A stretch of DNA of 64,000 nt from contig PUNE01000146.1 of assembly GCA_003551665.1 (NCBI GenBank), positions 18,713-82,712 on the forward strand, written 5' to 3'. This document shows positions 36,002 to 44,907 of the stretch, piece by piece. The notes under the pieces are model-generated. The model saw only the letters and a program-made list of their open reading frames with translations. It did not search any database and had not been told where the DNA came from. Each line of letters starts with the position of its first letter. The stretch's first letter is position 1. The position numbers were made by a program, and so were the translations under genes. Source of the DNA: Halobacteroidaceae bacterium. Lineage in GTDB: Bacteria > Bacillota > Halanaerobiia > B1SED10-174.

Positions 36002-36748
36002 ATGATGATGGATCTTCTTCTTTTGCAGATAACATTCATTCTCTGTTATCTTATTCTTTTTTTCCCCCAATTAATTCGCTTTTCTCCCGAAAAAGCACGC
36101 CTCTTCAGGTGGGTTATAATTTCCTTAATGGTGATTAACGGCTTTCTGGGGCTTTCTTTTGTGTCCCGGCAGAAGGAACTTACCCTTCAGGAAATTGCTA
36201 TTAGCGGGACCGGGGTTTTAATTTTCCTTACCCTTCTCTTTTCCACCGCTTTTATTTTTCTGGAATTCTGGCCAAAAAAAATTCGAAAATTTAAACCCTT
36301 AATTATTTTAGTTCTGCTTATTCCCGGTCTTTTTTTCATCATTACATCCAGCAGTTATAATTTTCCATATACCGACTATAGGCTGGAACCACCAGAAAAA
36401 CCTCCAGGAAATATCCAAACCCTTGATGTTATTGATTATGAAATCAAAAGGGTAGTTCCTTATCTTTATTCCTCAATTTATTATAAGATAGACATAACTT
36501 TTTACCACCAGGAAGAGAAAATCCAAAGGAAAGAGTGGCCAGTTCGCCTGGAGACTGTCCGGGGGAGCGAGCCCCTGTTGGAAGCAATTATTATCCCTGA
36601 AAACAGGGAAGGTTTTTTAGCCGGGTTTTATCAGCCAGTTCTGATTATCGACACCCGGGAGTACCTTGTTCTTATGGGGGATTATCCCGAACGTTTTGCT
36701 TATAGCAGGGAAATGCAACGCAACATAAATACCTTCATGGGATGGTGA
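36002..36748 (+). CDS. Membrane protein of unknown function
   Basis: 248 aa. Four hydrophobic segments occupy residues 1-115, followed by an acidic and aromatic extracytoplasmic or cytoplasmic domain (about 120-248). No known family is recognised. ATG 36002 lies 8 bases after GGAGG; the TTG at 35987 is too near to that site. It runs with the small membrane gene at 36756, 7 bases downstream. A sigma-54-like promoter lies about 110 bases upstream, opposite the ddh promoter, so it may belong to the same response. Confidence 0.7.
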   Translation: MMMDLLLLQITFILCYLILFFPQLIRFSPEKARLFRWVIISLMVINGFLGLSFVSRQKELTLQEIAISGTGVLIFLTLLFSTAFIFLEFWPKKIRKFKPLIILVLLIPGLFFIITSSSYNFPYTDYRLEPPEKPPGNIQTLDVIDYEIKRVVPYLYSSIYYKIDITFYHQEEKIQRKEWPVRLETVRGSEPLLEAIIIPENREGFLAGFYQPVLIIDTREYLVLMGDYPERFAYSREMQRNINTFMGW

Positions 36749-36755
36749 TAGAAAA

Positions 36756-37052
36756 ATGGAAGCACTGGCTCTTTTTATTGGCGGAATTATCCTCGCTATT
36801 TTCCGTTATTTATTCTGGATAACCCATGAATACGGTACACCTTTCCTAATTTTGTTATTAATTATCGGAATACTTGGAATCCGTTCTATTGTCCTTTCTT
36901 TCAGTTCACTTCATTTTTTTGTGCAATGGAAAAGAAAAAAACTGTACCGGTACTGGACAACCTCGTACGAACTGTTTCAGGATTGTCTGCGGGGTTTATT
37001 ATGGTGTTTTTCCCTTCTGGTCGTTTACCTGGGCATTTCTTTCTGGCTTTAA
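36756..37052 (+). CDS. Small membrane protein of unknown function
   Basis: 98 aa with about three hydrophobic segments separated by a basic loop (QWKRKKLYRYW). No family recognised. It follows the previous membrane gene by 7 bases after a weak GGTGATAG ribosome site and ends about 50 bases before a bidirectional terminator shared with the convergent dpp operon. Probably a partner of the larger membrane protein. Confidence 0.62.
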   Translation: MEALALFIGGIILAIFRYLFWITHEYGTPFLILLLIIGILGIRSIVLSFSSLHFFVQWKRKKLYRYWTTSYELFQDCLRGLLWCFSLLVVYLGISFWL

Positions 37053-37100
37053 AAACCTTAAACCAATCTTAATCTTCCATTTTCCAGTATATTACCCAAT

Positions 37101-37130
37101 AAAAAAGGAGCCGTTTGGCTCCTTTTTTAA
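37101..37130. terminator. Bidirectional terminator between convergent operons
   Basis: AAAAAAGGAGCC-GTTT-GGCTCCTTTTTT is a perfect hairpin with T-runs on both strands. It overlaps the stop codon of the secreted C39-like gene and serves the plus-strand membrane gene pair as well. Confidence 0.92.
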
Positions 37131-38218
37131 CGTTCTTCAACAATATAGACAATTCCCCGCCAGGCGTTCTCGAATTGGTCAGCTCTGTAAAGGCGACGGA
37201 CGCTGTCCTCATCAGGAGCAGCAGGGTCATTCACTATTGCATACAATTCCCCATCTTTTTCTTTAAACCCTACCACAACAACAAGGTGTCCACCAGTTGA
37301 ATCCATCGGGGCATTATCCAGTTCTCCAGCACCAAAAGTAATTGAAGCGATAACTGGAACACCTCGTGCTATTTGTTCTTTGATTTCATTCAGCCCCTGG
37401 TAATAATCAACGTAAGCTCGGTAGCCAAGGCTGCCTGCAAAGGCCACATTGAATGACCAGTTTCCATAGATATTTTCACCATCATCATGGCTGTAACTGG
37501 CAACTTCCGCTGAAGGCAGGTCAGTCCCCAGCATTTCCAGGACCATCGCCAGCGAAACAGGACTGCAAATTCTGCCCCGAATTGCCTGGTCCTCTACCAT
37601 CTGGGACCGCTGGGGAACATCCAGTTCTCGCAAATATTCCTCTGGTTCAGCGGCTGTGGGATAGGGTTCTTCCCTGTCATAGGCAGTACCACCGAGGCCT
37701 TGCAGAACAGGAGTATTTTCACCATCACTTACAAGTATTGCCCTCACCTTATATTCCTGGGCTTTATCTTCATGCAATATCTCAAAAATATCTATATTAA
37801 TCCTGTAAGGATACCCATCGTTCCAATCAGAAAAAGAAATAGAGCGGGATTCAGTGTTTTTACCCCAGATTCCCAGAACCTGCCAGTCACTCCACTCTTC
37901 TCCAGCAATTAAAACATTTACCTCTACTACAACATAGGTTTCACCAGGAGTAAGCACATTCCAGGAAGGAACCATGCTCGTAAAGGGGTGAGTTGTTTGA
38001 ATTATGGGACTGGTGAAGGTTCCTTCACTTACATAACCCTCTCCATCATGTTGCAATTCCAGAGATCCCGGGTAATCCTCGGAAAAAACCAGCCCTTCCA
38101 GTTCTCCTGTATGCCAGTCTTCTTCCCCTTCAAAGAAGATAAAGTTTGCAGCAGCAAGCCCGGAAAAAGAAACCAGAAAGAAGATTAATGAAAGGACAAT
38201 ACATCTGCTTTTAAGCAT
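37127..38218 (-). CDS. Secreted C39-like cysteine peptidase-fold protein
   Basis: 363 aa with a Sec signal peptide (basic start, hydrophobic 7-20, cleavage near LAAAN). Residues about 30-185 are a beta-rich domain shared with the paralogue at 32198. The C39_2 domain follows with Cys218 (RICSPVSLAM), a His in GGHLVVVVGF and an Asp in NDPAAPDED. It is the last gene of the dpp-type transporter operon, 17 bases after dppC. It could trim peptides outside the cell before uptake. Confidence 0.8.
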   Translation of the reverse strand: MLKSRCIVLSLIFFLVSFSGLAAANFIFFEGEEDWHTGELEGLVFSEDYPGSLELQHDGEGYVSEGTFTSPIIQTTHPFTSMVPSWNVLTPGETYVVVEVNVLIAGEEWSDWQVLGIWGKNTESRSISFSDWNDGYPYRINIDIFEILHEDKAQEYKVRAILVSDGENTPVLQGLGGTAYDREEPYPTAAEPEEYLRELDVPQRSQMVEDQAIRGRICSPVSLAMVLEMLGTDLPSAEVASYSHDDGENIYGNWSFNVAFAGSLGYRAYVDYYQGLNEIKEQIARGVPVIASITFGAGELDNAPMDSTGGHLVVVVGFKEKDGELYAIVNDPAAPDEDSVRRLYRADQFENAWRGIVYIVEER

Positions 38219-38235
38219 TTTTTACCTCCTTAGCT

Positions 38236-39222
38236 TTATCCCCCACCTTTAAGTCGGGGATCAAGAATATCCCTCAACCCATCGCCCAAAAGGTTGAAGC
38301 CCATTACTACAAGGAATATTGCAATTCCGGGGAATGTCATCTGCCACCAGCGACCCCGAATTATGGGTGATTGGGATCTCGCCTGGGCAATCATCCTTCC
38401 CCAGCTTATTTGAGGAGGCTGGGCTCCCAAACCAAGAAAACTCAGGGCTGCTTCACCAAGAATCGGTCCTGCTAAGCCGAGAGTGGCCATAACAAGGAGC
38501 GGTGCAGCTGCATTGGGAAGAACGTGGCGGAACAAAATACGTCTATTTTTAGCCCCCAGGGCACGGCTTGCCTGGACAAAATCCCTTTCCCGCAGGGAAA
38601 GTGTTTCTGCCCGGGTAATTCGGGCTACACCAGTCCAACCCGTTACTGCCAGAGCAAAGAAGATATTTTCAATCCCCGGTCCTCTTACAGCCATAATGCC
38701 TAAGGCCAGGAGTAAATCGGGGAAAACCACAAAACCATCTGCAATTCTCATTATTAAAGTATCGGTAAACTTACCCCCGGAGAACCCGGCAAGCAAACCA
38801 AGAGGAACACCGAGAATAAATCTTATCATAACTACCCCGACCCCAATCATCAATGATAAACGGGCCCCCATAATAATTCTGCTTAAAATACACCTTCCGC
38901 CATGATCTGTTCCCAGGACATAAATTACTTCTTCTTCACTGAACATCAGGTCCGGGTCTTCCTGGGTATAATCAACCACCTGCCTGGTTACTTCACTCAA
39001 GGGAGGGAGGTGCCGATTGGGCAAATCCATTCTATAGGGATTGTGGGGAACAATCCAGGGAGCCAGGATGGCAGTGACAACAAATATCAGTATTACTATT
39101 GTACCGAATAAAGCAAGGGGACGTTCCCAGATTCCTTTTAATATTACTTTAAACTGTCTTTCCTGCTGTACTCCGCCCAGTTCTTGCATTCTTTCCCGTT
39201 CTTTTTCTCTCAAACTTTTCAC
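38236..39222 (-). CDS. dppC: Dipeptide/oligopeptide ABC permease, DppC/OppC type
   Basis: About 328 aa inner-membrane permease. Hydrophobic segments are preceded by an N-terminal OppC_N region (LALFGTIVILIFVVTAI), and the EAA loop is present (RALGAKNRRILFRHVLPNA). GTG 39222 sits 8 bases after AAGGAGG; ATG codons at 39228 and 39243 are alternatives, the latter overlapping the dppB stop. No ATPase genes (dppD/F) are in this operon, so they must be encoded elsewhere. Confidence 0.88.
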   Translation of the reverse strand: MKSLREKERERMQELGGVQQERQFKVILKGIWERPLALFGTIVILIFVVTAILAPWIVPHNPYRMDLPNRHLPPLSEVTRQVVDYTQEDPDLMFSEEEVIYVLGTDHGGRCILSRIIMGARLSLMIGVGVVMIRFILGVPLGLLAGFSGGKFTDTLIMRIADGFVVFPDLLLALGIMAVRGPGIENIFFALAVTGWTGVARITRAETLSLRERDFVQASRALGAKNRRILFRHVLPNAAAPLLVMATLGLAGPILGEAALSFLGLGAQPPQISWGRMIAQARSQSPIIRGRWWQMTFPGIAIFLVVMGFNLLGDGLRDILDPRLKGGG

Positions 39223-39242
39223 TCTCATTCCCTCCTTCCCCA

Positions 39243-40196
39243 TCAATCATAACGAATCCTGGGATCAAGATAGGCGTACATTATATCTATTATGACAATG
39301 TTTAGACAGAAAACCAGTCCATAAAACATCATAGTTCCCATAACCATTGGGATATCCCGCTCTATAAACCGCTCGAAGACCAGTCGGCCAACTCCCGGCC
39401 AGCTGAAAACTGTTTCCACAATTACTGAGCCCCCCAATAATTGCCCGATATTCAAACCAACAACGGTAATCACCGAGAGAACCCCATTGCGAAGGGCATG
39501 CTTATAAACGACCACTTTTTCGGAAAGACCTTTGGAACGGGCGGTTCGAATATAATCCTGGCGTAAAACTTCAAGCATACCAGAACGAAGCAAGCGCATG
39601 GTCAAAGTAGCGCCGGCAGTACCAAGAGTTATTGCAGGTAAAATTGAATGGGTGAAACTTTCCCAGTTATACAAAACTGCAAATGGAGGGCCCACCCGGC
39701 CATAAAGGGGCAAAATACCCCATAAAAAACCGACAAGATAGATCAGCATGAGTCCCATCCAGAAATTGGGAACACAAAGCCCAAAAAGAGCAATAACCCG
39801 ACCGGCGTGGTCCAGTGGTGTGTTCTGGCGAACAGCGGATAATATTCCTATTGGTATGGCTAGGGCCATTGAAATAACTAAAGCCACCAAACTCAATTCA
39901 AAACTGGCCGGTATTCGACTTATTATTGTCGGTAAAACCTCCCGATTATCCCGTAAAGACCGTCCAAAATCCCCCTGCAAAATACCACCCATCCACTCTA
40001 CATACTGAACGGGAATCGGCCGATCCAAACCCATTACTCTCCGAAGGTGTTCGATATCCGCCTGCGTGGCATCTTCGCCAAGCATCATGGCCACTGGATC
40101 GCCGGGCACCAGATGCATAAGGGAGAAAGTAATAATGGAGGCAATAAATAAGACGGGGATAACCTGGATTAATCTTCTAATAATATAGGTATTCAT
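39243..40196 (-). CDS. dppB: Dipeptide/oligopeptide ABC permease, DppB/OppB type
   Basis: 317 aa permease starting MNTYIIRRLIQVIPVLF, the usual DppB opening, with LMHLVPGDPVAMMLGEDAT and the EAA loop RSKGLSEKVVVYKHALRNG. It ends in the typical DPRIRY motif. It lies between the binding protein and dppC. Confidence 0.92.
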   Translation of the reverse strand: MNTYIIRRLIQVIPVLFIASIITFSLMHLVPGDPVAMMLGEDATQADIEHLRRVMGLDRPIPVQYVEWMGGILQGDFGRSLRDNREVLPTIISRIPASFELSLVALVISMALAIPIGILSAVRQNTPLDHAGRVIALFGLCVPNFWMGLMLIYLVGFLWGILPLYGRVGPPFAVLYNWESFTHSILPAITLGTAGATLTMRLLRSGMLEVLRQDYIRTARSKGLSEKVVVYKHALRNGVLSVITVVGLNIGQLLGGSVIVETVFSWPGVGRLVFERFIERDIPMVMGTMMFYGLVFCLNIVIIDIMYAYLDPRIRYD

Positions 40197-40220
40197 CTTA
40201 AGGACTTCCCCCTTTAAAAG

Positions 40221-40243
40221 AGGCGGGAGCCGGGGCCCCCGCC
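40221..40243 (-). terminator. Intercistronic hairpin between dppA and dppB
   Basis: GGCGGG and CCCGCC arms around a GC-rich loop, with TCTTTT after it on the minus strand. Hairpins here commonly limit expression of permeases relative to the binding protein, which fits the gene order. Confidence 0.6.
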
Positions 40244-40283
40244 TTCTTTTCTGTTACTCGAATTTTCCCCAAATTATTACCTT

Positions 40284-41786
40284 TTAATCACGGAGCCACA
40301 TATGCTGGTAAACTCTGTAGCAATAATAGGGGTCAGTATCGAAGTTCTGGACTCTGGTGTTATAGGTTGATCTGTGGATACCGTGGAAGAGGAAGATAGC
40401 GGGTAATTCTTCTGCAAGGATTTCTTGAATTTCGTGGTAGTATTCTGTCCTTTCATCGATATCAAAGGTCCGGACTGCTTTTTCAGCCAGTTCGTCTACC
40501 CTGGGGTTAGAGTAACCGGCAATGTTCTGGTTGGTATCGCTCATGAACTGGCGGTTGATTCCTCTTTCGGGGTCAGTCTGGCGAGTCCAGGCCCGGTAGT
40601 GGAGTTGGAATTTATCCTGATTAACATCTTCAGTCAAAAGCCCCCATTCCATGGGTACCAGTTCGACATCAATCCCCACGAGACCTAACTGGTCCTGGAT
40701 AACCTCCATGGAAGCGACTGCACCGGAGGAACACTTCAGTTCTACGGTAATACCATCCTCGTATCCAGCTTCCCTCAGGAGGCGGACAGCTTTTCCAGGA
40801 TTGTAAGGATAGGATCTTACATCCGGATTGTGGGCCCAAGAAATCGGGACGATAGGACCGGTGGCAACTTCCATTGCTCCGTGGAAGATAGTGTCAATGA
40901 TTTCCTGGCGGTTTATGGCATAAGAAATTGCCTGGCGAACCCTCTTGTCATCAAGGGGAGGTTCGTTCTGGTTAACTCCCAGGTAATACCAGGAAGTTCC
41001 TGGTTTTTGAACAACATCAAGTTCTGGATGGTCTTCAACCATGTCCAGATCTTCGGTTGCAACTGCGAGTACATCCAGGTCTCCATCAAGGAAAGCCATC
41101 AGTGCAGTATCATAGTCCATGTTTAAAAATTCTACTTCATCAAGATATGGGCGGCCAGCATAGAAGTCTTCAAAGGCTTCAAAAACTATCCTTTCATCTA
41201 TACTCCACTCCTTGAACTTGAATGGACCTGCTCCAACAGGTTCGTAGGGGAAATCATCTTCACCCTTTTCTTCCCATGCGTGCTTGGGCACAATGGGGAA
41301 GAGGAGATTATACATCATGGGAGCAAATGGTTCGTAGAGGTTTATTTGAACAGTAAATTCATCAATCATTTCAACTGACTCAATATGATCTCTGATCCCA
41401 GTATGCCAGTATGATGCAAAATCAGGATCCAGATTCTTTTCAAAAGTAAATACAACATCTTCAGCAGTAAGTTGTTCACCGTCGTGGAAATACATGTCCT
41501 CACGAATATTAAAAATCATCGTAGTATCATCGGGGTTTTCCCAGGATACTGCTGCATCCGGCTGGAATTCTCCATCAGGGTTAATTACAAAAAGATATGC
41601 GTTGAACAGATAGGACATATCCCAGGCATAAGCCTGACCACCAAGCATAAAGGGGTTAAGGGTCATCGGGTCTTCAGCAGCCCTGACCTTTATTCTCCCC
41701 CCATACTGAGGCTCTTCAGCAATGGCAACACTGCTTGCAAGAACCAGGCACAGAGCTAAAATCAAAAACGTAATTATTCTCTTCAC
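40284..41786 (-). CDS. dppA: Peptide ABC transporter substrate-binding protein
   Basis: 500 aa extracytoplasmic binding protein (SBP family 5) with a Sec signal peptide (VKRIITFLILALCL, cleavage near AIAEE). Family motif: FNIREDMYFHDGEQLTAEDVVFTF. No lipobox cysteine is seen, so anchoring differs from the usual Gram-positive lipoprotein form. The mature protein is notably acidic. GTG start after AAAGGAGGAAAAAA. A sigma-54 promoter lies about 130 bases upstream. The ligand is probably a peptide; wall peptides fit the nearby D-amino-acid genes. Confidence 0.9.
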   Translation of the reverse strand: MKRIITFLILALCLVLASSVAIAEEPQYGGRIKVRAAEDPMTLNPFMLGGQAYAWDMSYLFNAYLFVINPDGEFQPDAAVSWENPDDTTMIFNIREDMYFHDGEQLTAEDVVFTFEKNLDPDFASYWHTGIRDHIESVEMIDEFTVQINLYEPFAPMMYNLLFPIVPKHAWEEKGEDDFPYEPVGAGPFKFKEWSIDERIVFEAFEDFYAGRPYLDEVEFLNMDYDTALMAFLDGDLDVLAVATEDLDMVEDHPELDVVQKPGTSWYYLGVNQNEPPLDDKRVRQAISYAINRQEIIDTIFHGAMEVATGPIVPISWAHNPDVRSYPYNPGKAVRLLREAGYEDGITVELKCSSGAVASMEVIQDQLGLVGIDVELVPMEWGLLTEDVNQDKFQLHYRAWTRQTDPERGINRQFMSDTNQNIAGYSNPRVDELAEKAVRTFDIDERTEYYHEIQEILAEELPAIFLFHGIHRSTYNTRVQNFDTDPYYCYRVYQHMWLRD

Positions 41787-41911
41787 CTTTTTTCCTCCTT
41801 TAGATTAATTATTTCTCAAGGTCATTACCTACAGGACGGCCTCTCTAAAACAGAAGTTATCCCCCCCTTCTGGTTTAGGCCTTTCTCATTGTTTACCGTA
41901 TTTCTAAATTA

Positions 41912-41927
41912 TGCAATTTCTATGCCA
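41912..41927 (-). promoter_or_regulatory. Sigma-54 promoter of the dpp operon
   Basis: The minus strand reads TGGCATA-GAAA-TTGCA. It has TGGCA, the permitted YR at positions 6-7, and a perfect TTGCA at the correct distance. It points at dppA, 126 bases downstream. Confidence 0.8.
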
Positions 41928-42064
41928 ACGAACTTTTCCCAAATTATTGCCCCGAATAAGCCCTTTTTATAAATGCGTTTAAATTTTTGAACAAATTATT
42001 TTTTTGTTGTGCAAATACCGTTACAGCAATGTGATGAATTGTAGTTAATTATTTTCACCTATAA

Positions 42065-42889
42065 TCAAGCACTTGAACCACCAAGAGTTAACATTGCCCT
42101 GAAAACCTTGAAAACCGTAATCAGGTCCTGATGGGTATAAGCCAGGGTTGTGGGTCCCAATCTACTCACTTCCGGAACCAGCTGGGCTCCATCAGCCATA
42201 GAAGAACTTATCAATTCCAGCTCCAGACGGTAGGGGCTTTCCAGCCGGAAAGGTTTGAAGGTAGAAATATCTTTTACTGCTTTTTCAGCCTCTTTTTTTA
42301 TCATTTCTCCAGCTTTTTTTGGGTGAATGCATTCAGCAGAATAACGGCTTAAACCTTTTTTCACTTCAACAGTATAAACTTTTTCAAAAAGATCTTCTGC
42401 TTCTCTGCAGACCGAATCGTCACCGGTTACAAGGAGTACCGGAGCATCAAATTCCCCTGCGACAAGGGCATTTACCCCAGTCTCTCCCAGTTCAACCCCG
42501 TTTATTTTCAACCTTCGCAGGACCCTTCCCGAATAGGAGTGGTCCATTATGCTGGCCCTGGTTCCCCGCCGGCCATGGTAACCAACAAGAAAGACCCCAT
42601 CAACGTCATTGCTCAAACCCTGAACCATGCTGAGTTCCTTAAGGCTTCCTGTTATAAGGGTTGCATCCGGGTGGAGTAAATCGGGGACGATGTTTCGCAT
42701 CCCACCGTGGGAATCGTTAACCACAACTTTTTTGGCCCCGCCGGCGAACGCTCCTTCTATAGCATAATTCACCTCTTCAGTCATTATTTTTCGGGCCCAG
42801 TTGTAATCCTTTCCTGAACGGGAGTCAACCTGGTCCTCTGCAACAATTCCTGCAATTCCCTCCATGTCTGCTGAAATAAGTATTTTCAT
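42065..42889 (-). CDS. M55-family D-aminopeptidase
   Basis: 274 aa zinc D-aminopeptidase of the DppA (Bacillus) M55 family. Metal-binding motifs: SADMEGIAG (6-14), NDSHGG (about 58) and GYHGRRG (about 103). It removes N-terminal D-amino acids, for example from D-Ala peptides. It starts 19 bases after the obg stop and probably shares that transcript, yet by function it belongs to the dpp and D-aminoacylase block. Confidence 0.9.
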   Translation of the reverse strand: MKILISADMEGIAGIVAEDQVDSRSGKDYNWARKIMTEEVNYAIEGAFAGGAKKVVVNDSHGGMRNIVPDLLHPDATLITGSLKELSMVQGLSNDVDGVFLVGYHGRRGTRASIMDHSYSGRVLRRLKINGVELGETGVNALVAGEFDAPVLLVTGDDSVCREAEDLFEKVYTVEVKKGLSRYSAECIHPKKAGEMIKKEAEKAVKDISTFKPFRLESPYRLELELISSSMADGAQLVPEVSRLGPTTLAYTHQDLITVFKVFRAMLTLGGSSA

Positions 42890-42908
42890 GCTTGCCCTCC
42901 TTTTAGGA

Positions 42909-44174
42909 TTATTCTACATATTCAAATTCCATTGGCCCAATCCGCACAGTGTCTCCTTCCTGGATACCCTTTTCCTTTAATGCGTCATAAAGGCCTTTTT
43001 TCTGCAAAAAATTCAATAGGTTCCTTACGCTTTCTTCGTTTTCAAAATCAATGGTTTGGATTTTCTTTTCTGCCTCACCCCCACTGACCACAAATATTCC
43101 TTCCTCCTTTTTAATAGAAAAAGGAACTTCTTCGGAAAAAACAATTGCTTCTTCTGAGGGGGTATCAACTTCCGGTGGTGGAGCCTTCTGCAGCTCGCTG
43201 TACACTTCTCCCACCAGTTCTTCAATGCCTTCACCTGTAACAGCTGAAATTGTACATACCTTTAACCCTTCTGTTTCCAGACTATCTTTTACTTCTGCAA
43301 TTTTTTCCCTGGTTTCAGCAAGGTCAGCCTTATTGACAGCAACAAGAGAATTCCTTTTGCTCAGGTCCCTTCGATAATTCTTCAATTCCTGGCGCACCTG
43401 TCTAAAAGCCTCAAGGGGTTCAACGCCGGAAAAGCCCGATCCATCTAAAACGTAAAGCAAAACTCTTGTTCTTTCAACGTGGCGAAGAAATTGGTGGCCC
43501 AGGCCCACACCTTTATGGGCTCCCTCTATCAGACCAGGAAGATCCGCCCAGACCATGCTCCTGTCCTTCCAGTCCACCACTCCCAGAAATGGGGCCAGGG
43601 TTGTAAAAGGATAATCCGCAATTTTGGGTCGGGAATTGGAGACCTTTGAAAGAAGGGTTGATTTTCCTGCATTGGGAAGCCCTACAAGCCCTACCTCTGC
43701 CAGGAGTTTTAATTCCAGCCGGAGCAGTTTTTCTTCCCCTGGAGTCCCGAGTTCAGAATGGCGGGGGGCCTGTTTGGTAGAAGAAGCAAACCGAGCATTG
43801 CCCCGTCCTCCTTTTCCACCGCGAGCAGCAATATATTCCTCACCTTCTTTAGTGAGGTCAGAAAGCACCTTTTTTCTTTCTTCGTCAATAACTACAGTAC
43901 CCGGGGGAACTGCAATTACCATATCCTCTCCGTCTTTTCCGGTTCTGTTACCCCCCGCCCCAGAACCTCCACCATCAGCTTTAAAAACCTTCCGGTGACG
44001 GAAAGGGGAGAGGGTGTTCAAACCCGGATCAACCTTAAAAATAACATGCCCGCCCCGACCTCCATCTCCTCCATCAGGGCCGCCACGGGGAACGTACTTT
44101 TCTCTCCGGAAACTGGTTATTCCATTTCCGCCTTTCCCACCAACTACAGTTATTCTAACTTCATCTAAAAACAA
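42909..44174 (-). CDS. obg: GTPase Obg
   Basis: 421 aa. The glycine-rich Obg fold (residues 1-155, GPDGGDGGRGGHV) is followed by the G domain with P-loop GLPNAGKSTLL (about 164-174), DLPGL and NKAD. The C-terminal OCT domain (about 340-421) is present, so this is the long Bacillota form. It acts in ribosome maturation and stress control. It is normally next to rpmA; here three plus-strand genes separate them. Confidence 0.97.
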   Translation of the reverse strand: MFLDEVRITVVGGKGGNGITSFRREKYVPRGGPDGGDGGRGGHVIFKVDPGLNTLSPFRHRKVFKADGGGSGAGGNRTGKDGEDMVIAVPPGTVVIDEERKKVLSDLTKEGEEYIAARGGKGGRGNARFASSTKQAPRHSELGTPGEEKLLRLELKLLAEVGLVGLPNAGKSTLLSKVSNSRPKIADYPFTTLAPFLGVVDWKDRSMVWADLPGLIEGAHKGVGLGHQFLRHVERTRVLLYVLDGSGFSGVEPLEAFRQVRQELKNYRRDLSKRNSLVAVNKADLAETREKIAEVKDSLETEGLKVCTISAVTGEGIEELVGEVYSELQKAPPPEVDTPSEEAIVFSEEVPFSIKKEEGIFVVSGGEAEKKIQTIDFENEESVRNLLNFLQKKGLYDALKEKGIQEGDTVRIGPMEFEYVE

Positions 44175-44325
44175 TGTTCTGCCTCCAAATTAAAATGGAA
44201 TTAAAAAAGGAGAGAAGTTCTCCAGTATAGAAGCATTTTTCAGTGCAGAAAAAATTTTTTATGGTCTATATACTTTCTACAAATCTTTTTCATTTTCCTT
44301 TAATAAAATTTAAGGAGGGTTTTTC

Positions 44326-44832
44326 ATGCAATACAGTTACAGGGGTTTTGAGCCTGAAGTTCACCAGAGCGTATACCTTGGGCCGGGATGCAGAATCATT
44401 GGCAGGGTTCAAATTAATGAGGATGCTTCCATCTGGCCCAATGCAGTTCTTCGCGGAGACCTGGCCACAATATACATAGGTAAAGAGAGCAATATTCAGG
44501 ATAACTGCACCCTGCACGTTGACAGTAACCAGGACCTGGTTATCGGAAACCGGGTAACCGTAGGCCACGGGGCTATTCTACATGGATGTACAATCGGAGA
44601 TGATACTCTGGTGGGGATGGGAGCAATCATTCTGAATGGAGCAAAAATTGGAAAAAACTGCTTGATTGCTGCGGGAACCCTTATCCCCGAAGGCAAGGAA
44701 ATCCCCTCGGGTAGCCTAGTTGTGGGAGCTCCGGGTAAAATTCTGCGGGAATTGAAAACCGAAGAAAAAGAAGGTCTGATCAGTTCCGCTAGAAGGTATG
44801 GGAAATTGAAAGATACTTACAGGGAAAATTAA
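44326..44832 (+). CDS. Gamma-class carbonic anhydrase-like protein
   Basis: 168 aa left-handed beta-helix protein of hexapeptide repeats. Zinc ligands His64 (CTLHVD), His81 (TVGHG) and His86 (AILHGC) are all present, as in Cam/YrdA proteins. It may hydrate CO2, useful for a C1 metabolism; many YrdA-type members have weak or untested activity. AAGGAGGG precedes ATG 44326. It is divergent from obg. Confidence 0.9.
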   Translation: MQYSYRGFEPEVHQSVYLGPGCRIIGRVQINEDASIWPNAVLRGDLATIYIGKESNIQDNCTLHVDSNQDLVIGNRVTVGHGAILHGCTIGDDTLVGMGAIILNGAKIGKNCLIAAGTLIPEGKEIPSGSLVVGAPGKILRELKTEEKEGLISSARRYGKLKDTYREN

Positions 44833-44877
44833 ACAATGTATATTTCTTTTTAGCGAGATTTCCTCTTTGCTCTTAAT

Positions 44878-44907
44878 TCATTTTGGGTTTGAAAACGAAC
44901 AAAATGA
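44878..44907 (+). repeat. Inverted repeat spanning the -35 box of FMN lipoprotein gene 1
   Basis: TCATTTTG (44878-44885) and CAAAATGA (44900-44907) are perfect complements, 14 bases apart, and enclose the -35 element. The layout suits a repressor operator. Part of it could also act as a weak hairpin after the carbonic anhydrase gene. Confidence 0.5.

Noticed and set aside
42012..42027. TGTAACG-N4-TTGCA on the minus strand upstream of dppA
   Set aside because: The essential GG of the -24 box is GT, and a better element with correct GG/GC spacing is present at 41912-41927.
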